DNA from: Rugalucina vietnamica
Taxonomy: Eukaryota; Mollusca; Bivalvia; Lucinida; Lucinidae
Assembly (NCBI GenBank): GCA_964017185.1
Contig: OZ024880.1
Coordinates: 40,762,329 to 40,826,328 of the forward strand
Length of the DNA stretch: 64,000 nucleotides
Direction: 5' to 3'
Translations under genes and position numbers: made by a program
Notes under the pieces: generated by a model
Told to the model about the DNA's origin: nothing
What the model saw: only the letters and a program-made list of their open reading frames with translations
The model's database searches: none
In this document: in pieces, positions 46,582 to 57,781 of the stretch
Layout of the letters: the number at the start of each line of letters is the position of its first letter
Numbering within the stretch: position 1 is the stretch's first letter

Positions 46582-48925
46582 CTAAACCGGCTCGTGAATT
46601 CCATGATTTTCTGCACTGATGCTCGCAGACGGATTTTCCGCAGATAATTGTGGTGAAAGTTCAATGTTTATATTCGATATGTAAGACTGGGTCGGATTTT
46701 CATTCACACTTGGAATAGTATTATGTTCTGTGTTGTTTCCTGGATTATTGCCTGGGTTCGGACCGGATTCTGAGGGTGAGGTTATGGCCATGTAAAACCG
46801 GTTTAAGCCCGCCAGTAACTTTGTGTTACTGATCGTTCCAAGTCGATACTTCTGTGGTGGTTCTTTTTGTTTTATGTCTTGGTGTTTAAAAATTTTTTGT
46901 GCTGTTGGCGCCTTATGTATGTTTTCATATTTTTAGTTAAGTTAGGGTGACTGAGTGGCCACCTTTTGGGAAAATAGCTGCCCATTCGGCTTACGATTGT
47001 TTCATGGTATAAGTACCTGATTGTTAGTTTGGTTTTTTTCCCACCTCGGTTTTTGGAGTGGGAATCTTTTTCTGATTGCGCCTTTTCCTGATCTTTGCCT
47101 ACTTGTACCTTTTCCATAGCTGACTGATCGTTTTCACTATCATCGTCCTTTGATTTTTTCATATTGTTTAGACTTTCCAGGGGAGATGACGCTTTTGTTT
47201 TCCCAGCATAGCTCCTCGTGTTACCAGGATCATCTCTTGGTAACTGCTCGAATGAATTTGCACTTTCGAAACTGATATACTGGCGTGGGGTTCCCGGTGT
47301 CTGTCCTCTAGGCGTATCCTTGAATGGGGGTCGGGGTTGGGTAGGGGGGTGTGGGTGGGATGTCGCTCCGCCTGGTGTGTCCCTGAATAGGGGCCGGGGG
47401 GTGGATGGGCCTTGGGTTGGGGGTGGTGCTTGTGTGTCCTTGGATAGGGGCGGGGGTGGTCCTCGTGTGTCCTTGAATGGGGGTGGGGGAGGGGGTGGGG
47501 GTCCTCTGAATAGGCTTCTTTGGGCATAGTTCTGCGCCTGCGGGTTCAGTTGATATCTACGTTCGTAACTTTGAGGTTCTGGCATTCTTTGGCCGTATTG
47601 TTGAGAATTGTTTATATTTGGTATAGTTTGTGCACTGAAGTTCTGACCACTATTTGCATTTTGGTAAGCAACTTTAACTGGGATATTGTTTTCACCGCAG
47701 ATGAACTTTTCATTGTTAATATATAAGGTATCTTTAACTAAACGAACTTTGTTATCAGGGTTGGCTTTTGCGGATTTCATTTTTGGGTAAAGCACTTTCC
47801 TCCTACGTTCATATTCGTCCGGGTATTGCTCTCTGACACCGTAGTTTGTATGTTTCAGAGTATCGGGGGCCCGCATTTTTACCATTTCTTTAGCTCTGTA
47901 TTCATGAAACTTGGCAATGATTGGCCTCGGCCTCACTTGATTTCTCCTGTATCTGCCCAGGCGGTGAACCCTATCAAACTGAATTTGTTCATATATTCGA
48001 TATGTTCAGCTAGGAAATTAATCAGTGTTCTTTCGCAATTTTCTTGCTCACCTTGGACAAGTTGGACCTCATTTATACCCGTGAATATTAGGTTTTCACA
48101 CATTTGTTTTTTATTCTCGATTTCTGAAACTTGCAGAAAACTCAGGGTTCCACTTATTTCATCAATTCTTTTGTTTAATCGTTCTTGTGATTTTAAGACT
48201 TCATCACACAAGCTACTGTATGTAGTTATGCTGGTGTCATATTCAATCTGTTTTGTTTTTATGTTGGTCAAGTCAGATTCGATTGTGTACACTTTATTTT
48301 CTACTGCAGTCATGCACTGCTTGAGAGCCGTTATCTGCTCAACGTGGCCTTCTATGCTATGAATTCGCTGATTTTGTTGACCCATTTGTTGATTTTGAAA
48401 CACGAGCTGGCTTTCGATTTTCCCAAGTCTCGAATCAAGGCTCTGCAAAATGTTTGTCAACTGGCCGGAGTTTTCGGCGTGGGACTGGGGTTGGGGTTGG
48501 GGTTGGGGGAGGGGCAGGGAATTCGGTACTCTTGGGGCTCCGATTTGTTCGCTTGTCTGCTGCATTGGGATGAATTGACCATGTGTTAGTTGTGTGGCCG
48601 GCTGCTGAAACATGGATACTGGCATGGGCGTCGGTGCAGCGGTCGTTGGTGACATCATAGTGCTCATCGCGCCTGCCTGGAATTGGTTCTGGAACTGATT
48701 CCCGTATTGACTCCCGTACAGAATGTCATTTGATTGGCGAATTATACCACCCGATAACATGTTTGTTGTTGCCATGTTCGTAATGTCACTATAATTACCG
48801 GCAACTGTGGAGTTCACGATGGGTGGGGTAACTGTTTGTGACGTAACTTCGCTAAGTTGGGCATTTAAATCCGAATTTATAAGTCCTTTTCCCTTCTTTT
48901 TGGCATTTTTCTGTTTTTTACTCAT
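46582..48925 (-). pseudogene. LINE ORF1 (L1-like RNA-binding protein), broken by a frameshift and a PLE insertion
   Basis: On the minus strand the protein starts MSKKQKNAKKKGKG (48925). It has a Gln/Pro-rich region (~60-150), a heptad-like coiled coil (~155-275), then an RRM-like start (ENLIFTGINE, ~280). Near 48000 the frame shifts by one base. The next frame carries HRLGR and RPRPIIAKFHEY, the hallmark of L1 ORF1p (Transposase_22-type) C-terminal domains, followed by a Pro-rich low-complexity region. At 47115 the ORF is cut by a 348-bp PLE tail in opposite orientation. Its last ~60 codons (GNNPGNN... to HEPV and stop) resume at 46767 and end at 46582, 69 bp before ORF2. The two main pieces (48925-47933 and 47936-46872) overlap by ATGA; a mutation is more likely than programmed frameshifting because RRM homology crosses the shift. 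Confidence 0.8.
46768..47115 (+). mobile_element. PLE-A solo tail inserted in LINE ORF1, opposite orientation
   Basis: From 'ctgagggtgaggttatggcc' to 'cctacttgtacctttt'. Its antisense translation (QVGKDQEKAQSEKDSHSKN) has become part of the ORF1 piece. 3'-complete, 5'-truncated. Confidence 0.85.
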
Positions 48926-50431
48926 TGTACCACTTTCGACACTTTCTTTTGGTTAAATACATTGTATAGATCACTGTCTTTAAGTTTATTTTTGAATTTC
49001 ATCAGTGACAAAGAAAAAAACCGCGACATTTTTAACAAGCTGCGTGCGTCAATGAATAACATTCAGGTCAGAAAGTGGCAGTATTCACAGTACTTACATA
49101 ATATCAATCGCCGAAAGTTGAAAACTTGACATTAATTCTGTCGGAATTTTGGTACATGCCGAAAACAGCTTCCTGTCCAATCGGACTGCTCACGATCAAT
49201 ATAAACAAACTACCAGTTTAACACACATAAATGTATACACAAATTGTAGAAGTTTCATCTAGGCCAGACTAATAACCATCCAGCATTGAGCCATGCAATG
49301 CAGGGTGCGGGGTCAATTTATTTTGCAACATTGCAGGGGTATGTTATTAATGAAACGGAGCTGTACATGTATATTGCCCCGTGGTGGGAGCAGACCAGCT
49401 CCAAGAATCGTAAATCTACAGTCCATTATCTTGAAGTTTTTCCCTACACATTATGTTTTAACCATTTTCCCAATTCATCTAAGTTGACATTGCCGTAAAA
49501 TATGTCACTGTCATCCCAGGGTCATGATTTATACAAACTTTGTAGAGCTCCATTCTTTGATGCTTTATTTTAAGTTTCAAAATCATAGGCCTTCTTGTTC
49601 TGGAGAAGGAGATTTTTTAAGGATTTTGCTATTAAAAGCCGTGGCGGACATCATGGTCATATGACCTCGTCCATTTATACAAACTTTCATTCCTAACGAT
49701 GCTTCACATAAATATTGGCTTTGATTGGTCAAGCGGTTTCAGAAAAGATGTTTGAATATAAGTGTGGTCATACACATGTATATACGCGGCCCCGGGATGG
49801 GAGCAGACAACCCCCTGGGGACAAAAGTTTTAGTATAAACATAAATCTTCTGTCCATTTGAATATCCCCAGCCCCCAACCATTTAATTACATTTTACTAA
49901 TTTTCCCCATTCAAATGCATTGGCGCTCTAAGTTGACCTTGCTGTAAAATAGATCCTAGAGTCATGATTTATACAAACTTTGTAGTTGCCTGATGCTTTA
50001 CGGCAAGTTTCAAAATCATAGGCTTACTGGTTCTGGAGAAGAATATCTTTAAAATGTTTTAATATTTATAGCCATGGCGGCCATTTTGGTAATGTGACCT
50101 TAACCATTTATACAAACTTTAATTCCCCTTTCCTAAGGATGCTCCACATAAAGTTTGGCTTTGATCGGCCGAGCGGTTTCAGAGGAGAAGTTCTTTGACA
50201 TTGTTGACGGACGGACGAACGCCGGAGCATGGCCATCCTAGAAGCTCACCATGTGAGCCTTCGGCTCAGGTCGGCTAATAAAAAGGCTAAACTTACCCCT
50301 CCGCCGACTTTTCGTCGCATTGTCATTACCCCTCCATGATGATTACGGTAATGGAAGTTGTGCCATTGAATCCAGGATAAATGAAACGTTTCGCGCGGTG
50401 TAGGAAGCGGTGTACCATGTCACCGTGATGT

Positions 50432-51450
50432 GGGTCCCATAATAGATTGGCTGCTTGTGCCTCCAGGTAAAGCCTATACCTTAATGGATAAGTTCTTGCA
50501 AAGAAGATATGAGCCTACCCAGGAAAAGTCGTGTCGAGTAGTTAAACCATCAATACATAATAACTTAAGTATTTTACTTTTAAAACGCATTTCGCATGTC
50601 ATGACATCTTAATGTTGCGTAGAAAGGTACAAGTAGGCAAAGATCAGGAAAAGGCGCAATCAGAAAAAGATTCCCACTCCAAAAACCGAGGTGGGAAAAA
50701 ACCAAACTAACAATCAGGTACTTATACCATGAAACATATCGTAAGCCGAATGAGCAGCTATTTTCCCAATAGCTGGCCACTCAGTTACCTTAACTTAACT
50801 AAAAATATGAAAACATACATAAGGCGCCAACAGCACAAAAAATTTTAAACACCAAGACATAAAACAAAAAGAACCACTACAGAAGTATCGACTTGGAACG
50901 ATCAGTAACACAAAGTTACTGGCGGGCTTAAACCGGTTTTACAGGTACCTAACCTCACCCTCAGCTTCTGCAGTGGTTCACAACATTTAGTTAGTTCTTC
51001 GGTCCTCGTGGTGAATCTCTAACTAGTCAATGAATCATCAAGAACAAACAAATAAATCATGATAAACATCCTGATGAATCAATAACCAGGACTCACAGAT
51101 TGAGTAAGCTGCCCGACGATGGAGATCCCTGGGCGCCGAATAACCTACTAACTCCGGAGCAAAAGAAAAACACTAGTTGGACCCCGGTGGGCCAAGCAAC
51201 AGACAAGAAGCTCCGGCCCCAACCAACTAAAATGAATAGCTTTAAGTCGGGGCCATCATAGAGTCTGACGCCCGACCCACCGGCGTGCAATTAAAGAAGG
51301 CAGCATAGTTATCAACCATGATTGGGTTAAAAACTAAGCATGCAGACTGTCGCATAACATTCAAGAAACCGTATGAAATGGAGGTAACATCCCGACATGA
51401 CCATAACTATCGACTGGGACGTACATCAACAAATCAAGCATACAAATCAA
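50432..51450 (+). repeat. REP-2 copy split by a PLE copy
   Basis: 50432-50620 carries the REP-2 middle ('gtgcctccaggtaaagc', 'catgacatcttaatgttg'). 51369-51450 carries its end ('tgaaatggaggtaacatccc', 'gaccataactatcgactggg', CAAA-like tail). The break coincides with the PLE at 50626-51363. Confidence 0.75.
50626..51363 (-). mobile_element. PLE-A copy 3, ~740 bp, AGAAA duplication
   Basis: Complete tail plus the last ~40 RT codons (to VFNPIMVDNYAAFFN and upstream). Flanked by AGAAA at 50621-50625 and 51364-51368, a likely 5-bp target duplication, although the trailing A's could partly belong to the element. Very similar to copies 1 and 2. Confidence 0.85.
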
Positions 51451-51714
51451 ACAAACTTGTATCTTACTACTGGTGAAGAGTTTGAAAAAGAATAGAAGAC
51501 ACCTGTATTGAATTAAGTAAATTTAAAATCCCAACCAGAACTTTACCACTTTTTCTTGAGGCAAAGAAGATTTGAGTCTGCCCAAGAAAAGTGGTTAAGT
51601 CAAACATCCATCCATCCATACAGGCAGCTTAAAAGAATATTACGCTCGGTGTGGGTTTTTCTTTCCAATTGCATGCAATTATCACATCTCTGTAAGGAGT
51701 CTGTAAAGGAATAT

Positions 51715-51951
51715 GAGCCGCTGCATGGGAAAACTAACAATCTACATATGCGAAAACAAAGACGCAGATCAGCTTCGCAGTAACTGCGAAGCTGATCAGC
51801 GCCTTTGTTTTCGCTACACGGATAGTACAATCCCTCTTCTACCCAACAACAAAATTTAAAGCATCTATCCATCTTCTGTGACTGTACAACCTGGTTTATG
51901 TCGGACCTGGTCGGAACCCAAATTGTTGGGGTTTTTTTCACGCACAGGCTC
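51715..51951. mobile_element. MITE-2 copy, ATAT duplication
   Basis: GAGCC...GGCTC, flanked by ATAT (51711-51714, 51952-51955). A REP-2 middle fragment lies just upstream at about 51545-51620. Confidence 0.88.
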
Positions 51952-52219
51952 ATATCTTGAGTGAGCATTCACCTACATCAACGTTCAGTTAATGGACATT
52001 AAGATCAAAATTTCTCTGATTTACGTGACAAACCATGGTGGTATAGAATAATTTATCAAGCATATTTAATAATACTATGCAAAGTTAAATCGTAAATTAT
52101 TCGTTGTTCTTGTTGCGCTAATAACACGGTATGCGTAATGGTATCAGGTTTAGAATTACTCCAGTACTGTTTCTTCAAGTGATATTGTTTAGTGCAAAGA
52201 TGGCTTCATGTACGTATAG

Positions 52220-52525
52220 TCAAATGGTAGGATGGTTGGGTGGTAATTTGGACCCCCCGCCCATTGGGGCATAAAGAAATAAATGGGCTGCTTGTGCCCC
52301 CAGGCAGAGTATATTTACAACTGACCATTTCCCGCTCAGGTCTGAGCCTGCCTAGGAATAGTGATTTCAAGTCAAACCATCCATACATAAAAGGCTTATT
52401 GGTTATATTTGAAGCACTTTTTGGATGCCATGACATACTAATTTTGGGTAAATGTCTCATAAAATTGAGGCAATTTCCCGACATGACCATAGCTGTTGCA
52501 TCAACCCAAACAAACAAAGTAGAAA
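52220..52525 (+). repeat. REP-2 copy with CAAA tail
   Basis: Head 'ggtggtaatttggacccccc', middle 'gatttcaagtcaaaccatcc', end 'cccgacatgaccatagctgt' and 'caaacaaac'. Confidence 0.65.
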
Positions 52526-53384
52526 TGTTATGGTTTTGTTGCTTTCAAAAAAGCTGATTCGGACATATTTTTTTTCCTGAAAAAGACTTTTATGTACACT
52601 ATTAAACTGTGATTTTGAAGATTGTATATAGAACGCACGTTAAATGAATCCGCAAGTTGACGAAGACGTTAAGTAGCAAAACACACAAGTAAGCAAAAAA
52701 GCTCATGACCAATTTATATACATGACAAAATGGCTTTTATTCCCGGACCTGTTTGGCTCATCGTCAAGCCTTTATCTCTGTTAAGAACCCACTCAAAATA
52801 TTGTATACCACACAAAACATTTCGGGTCATTATGCCCTGTTGAGCGGTCTGAAAGAAATAAGTACAGTGTTTGTATGACCAAACGCAAGTCTTACCAAGC
52901 TATGTATATATATATAGTTGCATTCTAAAGGTTTAGTTAGACTTTGTACACAGTATTTCAACGCATTGCACAATTAGGGGTGGCAGAGTGGGAATATGGG
53001 CCTGCGCCCATTTGAACGTGGGAAATCGATGGGCTGGTGTTGCCTCCGGGAAAAGCTTATGAACGACGGACCGACTTTTCTCAGCTTCAGTCGTCAACGA
53101 TGCCCCCGTTGCAATTCAGCAACAGCATTCCAGTCGTAACAAATTACAAAAGCCACTTCTTACGTGAGCACAAATCTTCTTCCAGTGGAATCTAAAATAA
53201 TGGCTGCGTCGAAAATCAATATCTGTTTTCTGAACTCGTAACATAACTTGGTTTATGATGTAGATTGATTTATGTTTAAAGAACCAACTAAAGTCATAGA
53301 TCTAAGGCACCAGTTACAGGGAAATAAACGAATTGAATTCTGAGGAATAAATAACAGGAGATTGAAACTACAGATTTTCAGGCG
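52526..53384. other. No gene recognised; one REP-2 head
   Basis: 52975-53085 is a REP-2 head ('gtgggaatatgggcctgcgc'). The rest is unclassified. Confidence 0.5.
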
Positions 53385-53678
53385 TCATTCGATTTTCGTT
53401 GCGTTAAAATTGCAGATAAACTTGACTGTCTCTTTCCTTCCATTGATAATGCACACTTTGTAAAAGTAGTGCTCACATGTGTTCAATAATGTAATATCTC
53501 TTTCCAATCTAATTCCGCCCAGCACTTGATCATCCACAAGAACCACCAACAATAATTTGGAAATAGTTTCACATTGGGTGACATTTTGCAAGCATTGCAT
53601 TAGATACGTATCACCAACAGCGCTCACCTGAAATTTGTCGTTGAGAAGATTGTCGAATTCTGTTGAACACAAGTACAA
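53385..53678 (-). CDS. Unrecognised 97-residue ORF
   Basis: Begins MYLCSTEFDNLLNDKF. The composition is balanced, without low complexity, and it lies outside all repeats recognised here, which is why it is listed. No domain, signal peptide or splice context is recognised, and an ORF this length can arise by chance. It could be an exon fragment or noise. Confidence 0.15.
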   Translation of the reverse strand: MYLCSTEFDNLLNDKFQVSAVGDTYLMQCLQNVTQCETISKLLLVVLVDDQVLGGIRLERDITLLNTCEHYFYKVCIINGRKETVKFICNFNATKIE

Positions 53679-54277
53679 AATTACTCATTTGCCTACATGA
53701 TCTCTATAGTTCGCCAAAGTACTAACTTTCTTGTCGAAGGAACTCATACTCTACGTCCTTCTATATTTTATGTTTGTCATGTATGTATAATTGCTCTCCT
53801 ACGTCATTCTGTATGGCCTGAGTTTATATGCAATAAAGTTATGTTCATTTTCATGTAAAATATGACCTTGCCATTTTCAAGGTAACCTCTGGGTCACATT
53901 TTGCACAGATTAAGATGAGTAAAAAACACAAATGATACATAAAAGGCTTCGTCAAAATTGGGTCACACGTCCTGTGTTCTGAACAATATGTCTTAAAGAT
54001 TTTACGAGCTATAGGAATCTCTTTCAGTCATGCTTCAATAACGAGCTAGGTGACAAGGCGACAACTTGAGGCATTAAGACAAATTTAAATAATTGCATAT
54101 ATATAATTTATTTTTATTTATGTACCTATTTATCTATTTTTATTTTATGTATTTTAGTTTTTATTTTGCTAAATTCACAATGACAAACAATTGGTATAAA
54201 AGAATTGGTTATTACACGAATTTTATGCAACGTACAGCATGCTAAAAATCTAAAACATGGTTTTAAAATGGTCTGAT
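53679..54277. other. No gene recognised
   Basis: A small REP-1 remnant near 53860-53905 ('gaccttgccattttcaaggt'); otherwise AT-rich. Confidence 0.45.
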
Positions 54278-54478
54278 TACTGGTAAAATGCCTAGATAGT
54301 CTGAGCCTGCCATTACTTGTGGTTAGGTTAAGATATCTGTACATATAAGCCGTAGTTGTGTACTTGGGTGGTTATGTTTTTAAAGCACAATTTGGTTGTC
54401 ATGACATACTAATGTTGGGGAAAAGTCCTATTAAAAGGAGACAACGTCCTGGCACCACAATAGCTGGTGAGTAGGACG
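54278..54478 (+). repeat. REP-2 3' half
   Basis: From 'attactggtaaaatgcctag' to 'acaacgtcctggcaccacaa'. Abuts the following MITE-2. Confidence 0.6.
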
Positions 54479-54487
54479 GAAAGATTT

Positions 54488-54722
54488 GAGCCGCCTCGTG
54501 GGAAAACCAACAATGTGGTTTCCGAACAGGTCCGACACAAACCGGCCTGTACAAGCACAGAAGCAGGCTAGAAGCTTGAAATTTTGGAGTTAAGTGGAGG
54601 AGGAATTGTACTATCCGTGTAGCGAAAACAAAGGCGCTGATCAGCTTCGCGGTTACCGCGAAGCTGATCTGCGTCTTTGTTTTCGCATATGCAGATTGTT
54701 GGTTTTTCCCATGAGGCGGCTC
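54488..54722. mobile_element. MITE-2 copy
   Basis: GAGCCGCCTCGTGGGAAAAC start and inverse end. The flanks are ATTT and AAAT, so no clear direct duplication. Confidence 0.85.
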
Positions 54723-54879
54723 AAATACTTAACCTCTTCCTTGATTCACAAGCCATTATGTATTATTCCTCACTAATACATGTATAAATTGGTGCTAGAG
54801 ATAGGCTATGGTATAGTATTCGGGAACTCCCTGTATCATCAATTTAGCAATATATAAAAGTAATATTTCAAAGACTTTT

Positions 54880-56130
54880 AAGCTCACCCGAGCCAGGCCA
54901 ACAAGGTTAGCTTATAGTATATGATTAACCCGGCGAGCCCGTCCGTCGTCGTACGTCCACCTTCTCAAAGATGTACTCCTCTGAAATGTCAAGGTAAAAT
55001 GACTAAAAAAATCTATGATGGGGTCTATGAGGCCGAAACAATGAATCTCATGGCAAATTTTCAGATTATTCAATTCTCTTCCGAGGCTCTGCCGAGGATG
55101 AGACTCGAATAATCTGACAACGAGACTGAGATTTCCTTGTTGAAGCCTCAGCACCATCATTGATTATTTTTCTCACCCATCACTTAAATCATTTTGTCTC
55201 TCAATAGGCTACAAGTGCTTGTTCAGGCAGCCATTTTGTTTGTTTTTTTTTACATGAAACAATATGCAAATTAACCAGTTAAAAATAAAAATAATTTTGT
55301 ATATGCACTAACCTTACAAAAATATTTAATCAGCATTTTGTTTTTTGTATAAGGTTCTCAGCAAAATTTGATTTTGAGATTTTTATCAAAGCAGCATACT
55401 ACAATTGCTCCTGTAAAGTTCCTGAAATTAACATCTATAAGGCTATTTTTGTCACTGACAGTTGACACCCAGCTTATCACTTCCTTATATGGATGTACAT
55501 AAAGAGATGTTCACTTCTATAGGCTAAATACAGAACTGATCGGCATATTTAGTAGTACTGAGGCAGAAACACATGCAGCTCAGACAGGCACACAAAGGAA
55601 CATGCTTGTCTGATGGGTGAGAAAAATGTCCACTTATGGTAAAAACTTTTCAAAATTGTTTGCACCAGAACCCAAAGTGTTGTAATCTCGTAGCTTGGCA
55701 TGTAGCACCAGGATCTCAAGTTCTACAAAGTTTATTTAAATCATGGCATGGACGTTGGATGACCTCGACCTATTATACGACAAGGTCAAATTAGGTTGCG
55801 TATACTTCTGAATGGGGAAAATTGATTAAATATCATTACATTGGAAAAAACTTGCTATGAAATGGATAATGGACATTAGATTTACGTTTAAGAAAAATAA
55901 TTTCATCACAGGGGTTTATCTGCCCTGGGGTTAAGCACACATATTCTATATGTCCATAAAATTAAAAACAAACTCTATCCCAATACCAGAAGTTATATGT
56001 TATTGAAACTTGTCATGCAGCATCAAGGTCTTCGAAGTCCATATAAATCATGACCTTGACTTTTTAATACCGATTTCAACCGATCTCACGTAAGGTGAGC
56101 ATTTCATGTCTCATGGTCCACTTGTTTCTG
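54880..56130 (+). repeat. REP-1 copy interrupted by another element
   Basis: Starts 'agctcacccgagccaggcc', ends 'cacgtaaggtgagcatttca'. The middle units (55640-56060) carry 'ttggcatgtagcaccaggat' and 'atcatgaccttgac' blocks. 54985-55635 is foreign to REP-1. Confidence 0.65.
55167..55626. mobile_element. 460-bp element with perfect 16-bp inverted ends
   Basis: TTTTTCTCACCCATCA at 55167-55182 is exactly repeated inverted at 55611-55626. The centre is AT-rich and non-coding. No target duplication is obvious. Only one copy is seen in the window. Confidence 0.55.
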
Positions 56131-56144
56131 AGGTCTATCAGTCT

Positions 56145-56378
56145 GAGCCGCCTCGTGGGAAAACCAACAATGTGGTTTCCGAACAGGTCCGACACAAACC
56201 GACCTGTACGGTCACAAAAAAGAGCTAGAAGCTTGAAATTTCGGATTTAAGTAGAAGAGGAATTGTACTATCCGAGTAGCGAAAACAAAGGCGCTGATCA
56301 GCTTCGCAGTTACTGCGAAGCTGAACTGCGCCTTTGTTTTCGCATATGCACATTGTTGGTTTTCCCACGTGGTGGCTC
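56145..56378. mobile_element. MITE-2 copy, AGTCT duplication
   Basis: Flanked by AGTCT (56140-56144, 56379-56383). The hairpin arms carry compensating changes ('cagttactg' centre). Confidence 0.87.
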
Positions 56379-57121
56379 AGTCTGTCTAGCAGCTTGTATT
56401 AGATACAAGTCTATCTCTTGAAGATTGTAACTGACATTGGGGATAGCGCATCATTATCACAAGAGTCAAAACCTGTGTTCAAGTTTTCGACCATACCAGA
56501 AGACAACAGTCATGACATTCTGCCAATGGTTGGGACTTTGACGTTTGGTGCTTCTTACCATGGAATGTGGTAGTTGCTTAAGGCACCAGACATTCTCAGA
56601 CTATGTATTTGTCGAGTATAACAAGAATTTCTCAAGATGTACCTCCATTATTAACACTCAATGCCTCATCATCCCGCTAAATATTTGCTACTAGATACCA
56701 TTGTAAATTGAAATTCACCCCGTTCAATAGATTAAGCTATTGTATATCAAAAAGGAAGAAGTTTAATAATGAGTGTAATGATAAGCCTTGAAATATATAG
56801 GTCTACGGACAGGGTTCTATTAAACTGTTGTGTCTGGTAATCATGTCTTTACAGATTGTATGAACGCCTAGATTTTTTTCACTCCTGTATGAGGGTTGGT
56901 TGGCAACGACAACGAACCGACAGGCCATGGATTCCATCCCCACTGGCGCCGGGTTGTGTCCTTGAGCAAGACATAACGCTCTTTTTTTCTGGTTAATACG
57001 CAGAAAATGGTTGCTCGATGTCCCGAGATTACTGAAACATTTTTGATTCGAACTTTGAACCAGTCAGTACAAACAAAAAAGTCAAGTATGTGTCGAAACA
57101 AAGTTCATAAACCATAAACAC
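56379..57121. other. No gene; possible SINE fragment
   Basis: 56885-57000 contains 'caggccatggattccatccc' followed by 'gtgtccttgagcaagacata', a combination common in tRNA-derived SINEs of marine animals. The fragment is partial. Confidence 0.35.
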
Positions 57122-57781
57122 TTAAAGTGTTTTGGCACCCTTATTTGATATGAACTTCAAATTGTAGAGTTTTCAAAAATATGAATTTTGATATAAAGTT
57201 GATAAAAATCGGTTGGGAAATAAGAATGTTATAGGCAATTTAACATGCAAAAAATGATTGTATGGGCGCCGCCATTTTGTTTGTTCGGTTAGTTTTCATA
57301 TTTTTATTAAAATCAAAATAAACATTGAACCCAATTAGAATAAATACTTCTATAAGCATGGGGGTCCACTAGTTATACATTCTGGAGAAAGATTTTTCAA
57401 AATCGCTTGAGAAATAGCGCAATAAGAGCAATTTGAAAATATTCAAAATGGCCGCCAGGAGTCTAATTTTGGTAATGCATGGAGTCTAAATGAAAACTGA
57501 AAAAATCAAATTAAATGAAATTTTCCCGAATATTTTCCTATCAAATTTTGATAGCTGTTTATTTATAGCAACAGGCAAGATTGTTAATCAAACTGGCACA
57601 CATATATGTTAAAGGAAGCCTTTAATTTTGATTTTATCCTATTTTCTTAACCTCAACTAGAAAACAAAATGGCGGCCATCCATATTTCATACTTAATTAC
57701 CCATAACTTTCTTATTAGACCACCGATTTTCATCAAATTTATATCAAAATGCTTTGTTTTGAAAGCTCTTGAATTTGAAAA

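Larger units (their letters stand above)
40908..49047 (-). mobile_element. LINE (APE-type non-LTR retrotransposon), apparently full length, with two PLE insertions
   Basis: Minus-strand LINE inserted in FB-2 with a 4-bp duplication GTCA (40904-40907 and 49048-49051); intact FB-2 has one GTCA there. Its 3' end (left) is a TAACA/TGTTA tandem tail of ~28 bp (40908-40936), just after an AATAAA-like 'gagagaaataaagttatg' on the minus strand. Order along the minus strand: ~120-bp 5' leader, ORF1 (48925 to 46582), ORF2 (from 46512), short 3' UTR. Two PLE insertions (46768-47115, and about 41072-43093) are inside it. Without them it would be about 5.8 kb. An intact leader plus ORF1 is unusual, since most LINE copies are 5'-truncated, so insertion may be fairly recent. 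ORF1 has an L1-like RNA-binding core. The clade is not assigned. Confidence 0.88.
40023..49363. mobile_element. FB-2 copy 2, inverted, split by the LINE; TA-flanked
   Basis: Starts CAGCTCCGTTTCATTAATAA after TA (40021-40022) and ends with its inverse before TA (49364-49365). The left part 40023-40907 and the right part 49048-49363 together match FB-2 copy 1 in reverse complement, and the join is seamless once the inserted 8.1 kb is ignored. The FB-2 DNA alone totals about 1.2 kb. Confidence 0.88.
39530..50282 (-). repeat. REP-1 copy split by a ~9.3-kb nested insertion
   Basis: The outer element of the nest. 39530-40022 is minus-orientation REP-1 from its terminal block ('aaccagaggaccaaagtact', 'attcacctgagaactggg') to 'tttgaatattatggtaata'. 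The copy resumes at 49364 with 'tacatgtatattgccccgtg' and runs to the opposite terminus 'gccttcggctcaggtcggct' at about 50275. In the uninterrupted unit at 24060-24100 the two sides are continuous, confirming the insertion point. Confidence 0.7.

Noticed and set aside
47826..48362. 178-residue plus-strand ORF.
   Set aside because: Antisense shadow of LINE ORF1.
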